From Chitinolyticbacter meiyuanensis (lineage in GTDB: Bacteria > Pseudomonadota > Gammaproteobacteria > Burkholderiales > Chitinibacteraceae): a stretch of DNA of 64,000 bases. Both the position numbers and the translations under genes were made by a program. How positions within the stretch are numbered: position 1 is the stretch's first letter; each line of letters starts with the position of its first letter. The stretch lies in contig NZ_CP041335.1 of the NCBI RefSeq assembly GCF_008033135.1, forward strand, positions 4,097,925 through 4,161,924, read 5' to 3'. Below, one piece after another: positions 60,888 through 64,000 of the stretch. The notes beneath the pieces were generated by a model. It did not search any database, had not been told where the DNA came from, and saw only the letters and a program-made list of their open reading frames with translations.

Positions 60888-62983
60888 TGCTGCCTCCCCT
60901 GCGCCAGGAGCTGACATTGCATCCCGGCCCACCGGGCTTCCACGGCGCGCCAACCTGGACGCTGCATGATCCAGCGGCCAACCGTTTCTACGAGTTGTCC
61001 TGGCCGGCCTTCGAGTTGCTGTCACGCTGGTCGCTGGGCAACGCGGACGCGTTGCTCGCGGCAATCGCAGGCGAAACCACGTTGCAGCTGGATCACGGCG
61101 ATCTCGAAGCGGTGTTGCAGTTCCTGAACCAGCACAGCCTGCTGCTGTCGTGGCGTGCAGAGGACAGTGCACGGCTGTCGCGGATCGCAACCGGGCAGCG
61201 CATGAGCCACGCGATGTGGCTACTCAAGCACTACCTGTTCTTCCGCATACCGCTGTTGCGCCCCATGCCGGTGCTCAAGCGGCTGGCACCGCGTACCCGC
61301 TGGGTTTTCCATCCAGCGTTCTGGTGGACGATCGCCGGCTTCGCGCTGACCGGGTTGTTCCTGGTGTCGCGGCGCTGGGACGAGTTCACCCACACCTTTT
61401 CCGCCTATGCCGGCTTGTCCGGCCTGCTGGGCATCGGCATCGCGCTGTCGTTCGCCAAGGTGCTGCACGAGTTCGGTCACGCGCTCACCGCGTATCGCTA
61501 TGGCTGCCGCGTTCCGACCATGGGCATGGCCTTTCTCGTGCTCTGGCCAGTGCTTTACACCGATACCAACGAAGCGTGGAAGCTGACCCGCCGCGAGGAC
61601 AGGCTGAAGATCGGCGCAGCCGGCATGCTGGCCGAGCTAGCGCTGGCCGCCTGCGCCACCTTGCTGTGGAGCTTCCTGCCAGACGGCCCCGTTCGAGCCG
61701 GCGTATTCCTGCTCGCCACCAGCACCTGGCTGATCACGCTGGCGATCAACGCCAGCCCCTTCATGCGTTTCGACGGTTATTTCCTGCTGTCGGATGCGCT
61801 CAACATACCCAATCTGCACGAACGTGCCTTTGCCTTCGGCCGCTGGTGGCTGCGCGAGCGCCTGTTCGGTTTCAATGATCCGGTGCCCGAACACGTCACC
61901 CCGGAGCGCCAGCGTTTCCTGATCGGCTTCGCCTTCGCTACCTGGCTGTACCGGCTGGTGCTGTTCTTCGGCATTGCGCTGATGGTCTATCACCTGTTCT
62001 TCAAGGCCCTGGGTCTTGCCATGCTGGCCGTGGAACTGGGCTGGTTCATCGTTCTGCCGATCTGGCGCGAATTGAAGCAGTGGTGGCAACGGCGGCGCGA
62101 GCTGGGCTGGAATCGTGCCACCCGGCGCACCTTGGTGCTCGCGGTGGTGGCATTGCTGGTGGTGGTATTGCCTTGGCGTGGCGGCGTGCGTGCTCCGGCC
62201 GTGCTGAGCGCCAGCGAAAGCCAGGCGCTCTATGCCGCCGAAACCGCCAAGCTGCGCGGTGCAGCCGCCACGGAAGGCAGCCGTGTCACCGCCGGCCAGC
62301 TGCTGGCGCAGCTCGATTCACCGGAGCTCGACTTTCGCTTGGAGGCTGCCCGCCAGCGCGAAGCGCAATTGCGTTGGCAGGTGGAGCAGCAGCCATTCGC
62401 CGACAAGCTGCAGGAAGCCGGCGATGTGCTGCGCCGCCGCTGGATCGCCGCCCGCGAGGAAGTATCGGGCCTCGCACTGCAACGCCAGCAGTTGCAGGTG
62501 CGCGCGCCGTTTGCCGGCCGGATCGTCGACGCCAACCCCATGCTCGCCGACGGCGCCTGGCTGGCACGCGGCGAGAAGCTGTTCCAGCTTGTCGGGGAGC
62601 GGAATACGCTGAAAGTCGAAGCCTATGTCGGCGAGGGCGATCACGATGCATTGCGCCCCGATGGCGGCGGCGTATTCATCGCCAACCTGCCGGAATTTGG
62701 CCGGATACGCTGCCGCGGCGCGCATGCCGAAAGCGTGAACATCCACGCACTGCCGCAGCCCTATCTCGCCAGCGTGCATGGCGGGCCCATCAGCACGGTG
62801 CAGCAACAGCAGGCACTGGTCCCGCTGGAGGCGACCTACCGGGTGCGGCTCGGTGATTGCGACCACCGCGCGCTGCCGGCCGAACTGGCCGGGCAAGTGA
62901 CGCTGGAACGCACCCACCGCAGCCTGGCCGGCCAAGGCTGGACCTGGCTGGCCGCGCTGTGGCAGCGCGAGCGCGGCCTGTAG
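60887..62983 (+). CDS. PqqD-like/M50 metalloprotease/HlyD-like fusion protein
   Basis: 698 residues. The N-terminal about 90 residues resemble a PqqD/RRE peptide-binding fold (NRFYELSWPAFELLSR, LEAVLQFLNQHSLLL). A multi-helix M50 (site-2-protease-type) domain follows, with zinc motif HEFGH (His194, Glu195, His198) and the second motif INASPFMRFDGYFLLSD (Asn288, Asp296). After another membrane helix (about 425-440) comes a periplasmic HlyD-like lipoyl/coiled-coil region to residue 690. The start is ATG 60887; a GTG at 60884 is possible. It may process or hand over the exported protein. Confidence 0.82.
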   Translation: MLPPLRQELTLHPGPPGFHGAPTWTLHDPAANRFYELSWPAFELLSRWSLGNADALLAAIAGETTLQLDHGDLEAVLQFLNQHSLLLSWRAEDSARLSRIATGQRMSHAMWLLKHYLFFRIPLLRPMPVLKRLAPRTRWVFHPAFWWTIAGFALTGLFLVSRRWDEFTHTFSAYAGLSGLLGIGIALSFAKVLHEFGHALTAYRYGCRVPTMGMAFLVLWPVLYTDTNEAWKLTRREDRLKIGAAGMLAELALAACATLLWSFLPDGPVRAGVFLLATSTWLITLAINASPFMRFDGYFLLSDALNIPNLHERAFAFGRWWLRERLFGFNDPVPEHVTPERQRFLIGFAFATWLYRLVLFFGIALMVYHLFFKALGLAMLAVELGWFIVLPIWRELKQWWQRRRELGWNRATRRTLVLAVVALLVVVLPWRGGVRAPAVLSASESQALYAAETAKLRGAAATEGSRVTAGQLLAQLDSPELDFRLEAARQREAQLRWQVEQQPFADKLQEAGDVLRRRWIAAREEVSGLALQRQQLQVRAPFAGRIVDANPMLADGAWLARGEKLFQLVGERNTLKVEAYVGEGDHDALRPDGGGVFIANLPEFGRIRCRGAHAESVNIHALPQPYLASVHGGPISTVQQQQALVPLEATYRVRLGDCDHRALPAELAGQVTLERTHRSLAGQGWTWLAALWQRERGL

Positions 62984-62990
62984 CGCACGC

Positions 62991-63015
62991 AAAAAAGCCC
63001 CGCCGTGGCGGGGCT
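62991..63015. terminator. Intrinsic terminator between the export operon and the SYLF gene
   Basis: AGCCCCGCC (62996-63004) pairs with GGCGGGGCT (63007-63015) and is flanked on the left by six A. On the minus strand the T-tract is strong, so it ends SYLF transcription. On the plus strand it is a hairpin without a T-tract. Confidence 0.85.
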
Positions 63016-63033
63016 GGCTGAAGCGGCGGCGAT

Positions 63034-63660
63034 CTACTTACCGCGGTTCAGCTCCTTGTCGACCGAATACTTGCCGCCTGCCACCGTCACTTCGGCGGTC
63101 AGGCCGTTCTCGGTGAACTGGTAGGCATAGACACCCTTGGCAATCGGTGCAGCGCCCGTGACATCGCCACCAGCGTCGCCAGCCTTGGCGGCAGCCGTGC
63201 CCTGGCCTTCCAGCGTCCAACCCTTGGTGATGAACTTCTTGTAAGCCGCAGCATCGGTGAACACCAGCACCAGGCGCGAATTCTTGGCGCCCAGACCCAG
63301 GCCAGCCTTAGCCTGCACCACATTCATGAAGGTTTCTTTGCCGCCGCTGACGGCCACACCTTCGCCACCACCGGCGCCGAGGAACACCACCTGCACGCTG
63401 CCGGTATTGAACACCGCATAACCGGCGGCCTTGGCGATGTCATCCTTGGCCTTCGGATGCTTGGCATAGATCTCGTTCAACGACTCCTGCGCCATCTTGC
63501 GAATGCCAGCGCGGCGTTCGGAAGGGCTTTTCTTGCTCTGTTCAGTGTGCTGCTCCTTGTTGGCACCCGTAGCAGTTTCCGGCGCCACGTTGTCCGCTTG
63601 GACGTGCACCCCCGCCAGCAGCAGGGCACCCGCAAGGGCAGAGAGAGTATGTTTCAGCAT
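63034..63660 (-). CDS. SYLF/YSC84-domain exported protein
   Basis: 208 residues with a Sec signal (cut near HVQA). The SYLF domain (about 55-205) shows AAGYAVFNTGSVQVVFLGAG, GGKETFMNVVQAKAGLGLGA and VYAYQFTENGLTAEV. Bacterial SYLF proteins are periplasmic or outer-membrane-associated and may bind lipids. Its function here is unknown. It runs on the minus strand, opposite the CNNM gene, and ends in a strong terminator. Confidence 0.88.
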   Translation of the reverse strand: MLKHTLSALAGALLLAGVHVQADNVAPETATGANKEQHTEQSKKSPSERRAGIRKMAQESLNEIYAKHPKAKDDIAKAAGYAVFNTGSVQVVFLGAGGGEGVAVSGGKETFMNVVQAKAGLGLGAKNSRLVLVFTDAAAYKKFITKGWTLEGQGTAAAKAGDAGGDVTGAAPIAKGVYAYQFTENGLTAEVTVAGGKYSVDKELNRGK

Positions 63661-63826
63661 GGGAGTACTCCTTTCGCAGAAGAGGCCTTTTCACCTTACT
63701 CGTCGCTTTTGATTCACCGCACTGAAAAATTAACACTCCGCATAGCTGGTGGCTGATGCACGCGCAGCCCAAGGCAGGAAGAAGCGTGCTTTGCGCTATG
63801 CTCCACAGGCATCCCGGAATCCTGCC

Positions 63827-64000
63827 ATGACGTTGACCAACGGCCTTTTCATCCTGCTGGTACTGCTGCTTGCCAGCGCCTTCTTCTCCATTGCCGAGAT
63901 CTCGCTCGCAGCGGCGCGACGCTTTCGCCTGCAGGCACTGGCCGATGAAGGGCAGCTCGCGGCGCAGCGGGTGCTGGAGCTGCAGCAACGCCCCGGTGAT
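63827..64000 (+). CDS. CNNM/DUF21 (HlyC/CorC-type) membrane protein, N-terminal part
   Basis: Partial: only about 58 residues are in the window. MTLTNGLFILLVLLLASAFF is the first membrane helix, followed by the conserved SIAEISLAAARRFRLQALAD of the DUF21/CNNM transmembrane domain. The complete family has CBS domains and a CorC_HlyC domain. Such proteins are linked to Mg2+/Co2+ transport or resistance. The gene runs off the end of the window. Confidence 0.8.
   Translation, partial: MTLTNGLFILLVLLLASAFFSIAEISLAAARRFRLQALADEGQLAAQRVLELQQRPGD

Overview
The window is GC-rich, densely coded chromosomal DNA from a Gram-negative bacterium, most likely a betaproteobacterium of the Neisseriales (Chromobacteriaceae/Chitinibacteraceae type). 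The evidence is gene content and order: purM-purN-DUF3108-RsmB-like, sspA/sspB next to petABC, kdsD-kdsC-lptCAB-rpoN-hpf-ptsN-hprK-rapZ, a gshA of the Acidithiobacillus type next to gshB, and ptsH-ptsI with a mannose-type EIIA. I see no rRNA, tRNA, CRISPR array, IS element or integrase.

Layout. 1-4942: end of a type IV pilus/type II secretion-like operon (PilC/GspF C-terminus, three small membrane or periplasmic assembly proteins, two pilin-like proteins) and then a separately placed prepilin behind an AT-rich spacer. 4962-9934: hda, and the purM-purN-DUF3108-methyltransferase run. 10005-15400 (minus strand): sspB, sspA, cytochrome bc1 operon petABC, a lipoprotein and a Nif3 protein. 15412-18616: a DegS-like protease and a CPA2 antiporter. 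18746-27747: a long plus-strand block for Kdo synthesis, LPS transport, sigma-54, ribosome hibernation, nitrogen PTS, HPr kinase and RapZ, ending with a NusG-domain-II protein, a Gx transporter and ubiX. 27754-32832: MATE exporter, dtd, asd, hemerythrin-like protein and three small unknowns. 33012-38947: gshA, gshB, apbE, EIIA-Man, HPr and Enzyme I. 38958-44641: a TPR-GGDEF protein and a GGDEF-less look-alike, a patatin-like protein with degenerate catalytic motifs, and two lipid A acyltransferase-type genes. 44721-46276: metK and a rhodanese.

The accessory region is 46420-62983. It holds a GNAT acetyltransferase, a frameshifted membrane-protein gene, a DUF6916 protein, a phage-tail-collar (microcystin-dependent type) protein and a sulfotransferase. 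These are followed by a 2456-residue surface or secreted protein with no Sec signal, an N-terminal LEPR-like motif, a DUF4347 domain, a glycine-rich beta-helix-like region and cadherin-like/Bap-like repeats. Immediately downstream and co-directional are a TolC-like outer-membrane lipoprotein (TTG start), a periplasmic adaptor, a GAF-HlyD inner-membrane protein and a fusion of PqqD-like domain, M50 metalloprotease and HlyD-like adaptor. No ABC ATPase is encoded here. I read this as a candidate protease-linked export system for the giant protein, and it is the main target of the hunt.

The window ends with a SYLF-domain protein and the start of a CNNM/CorC-type membrane protein. Many neighbouring genes overlap by 1-20 bases, which suggests translational coupling. 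Several intrinsic terminators separate the transcription units.
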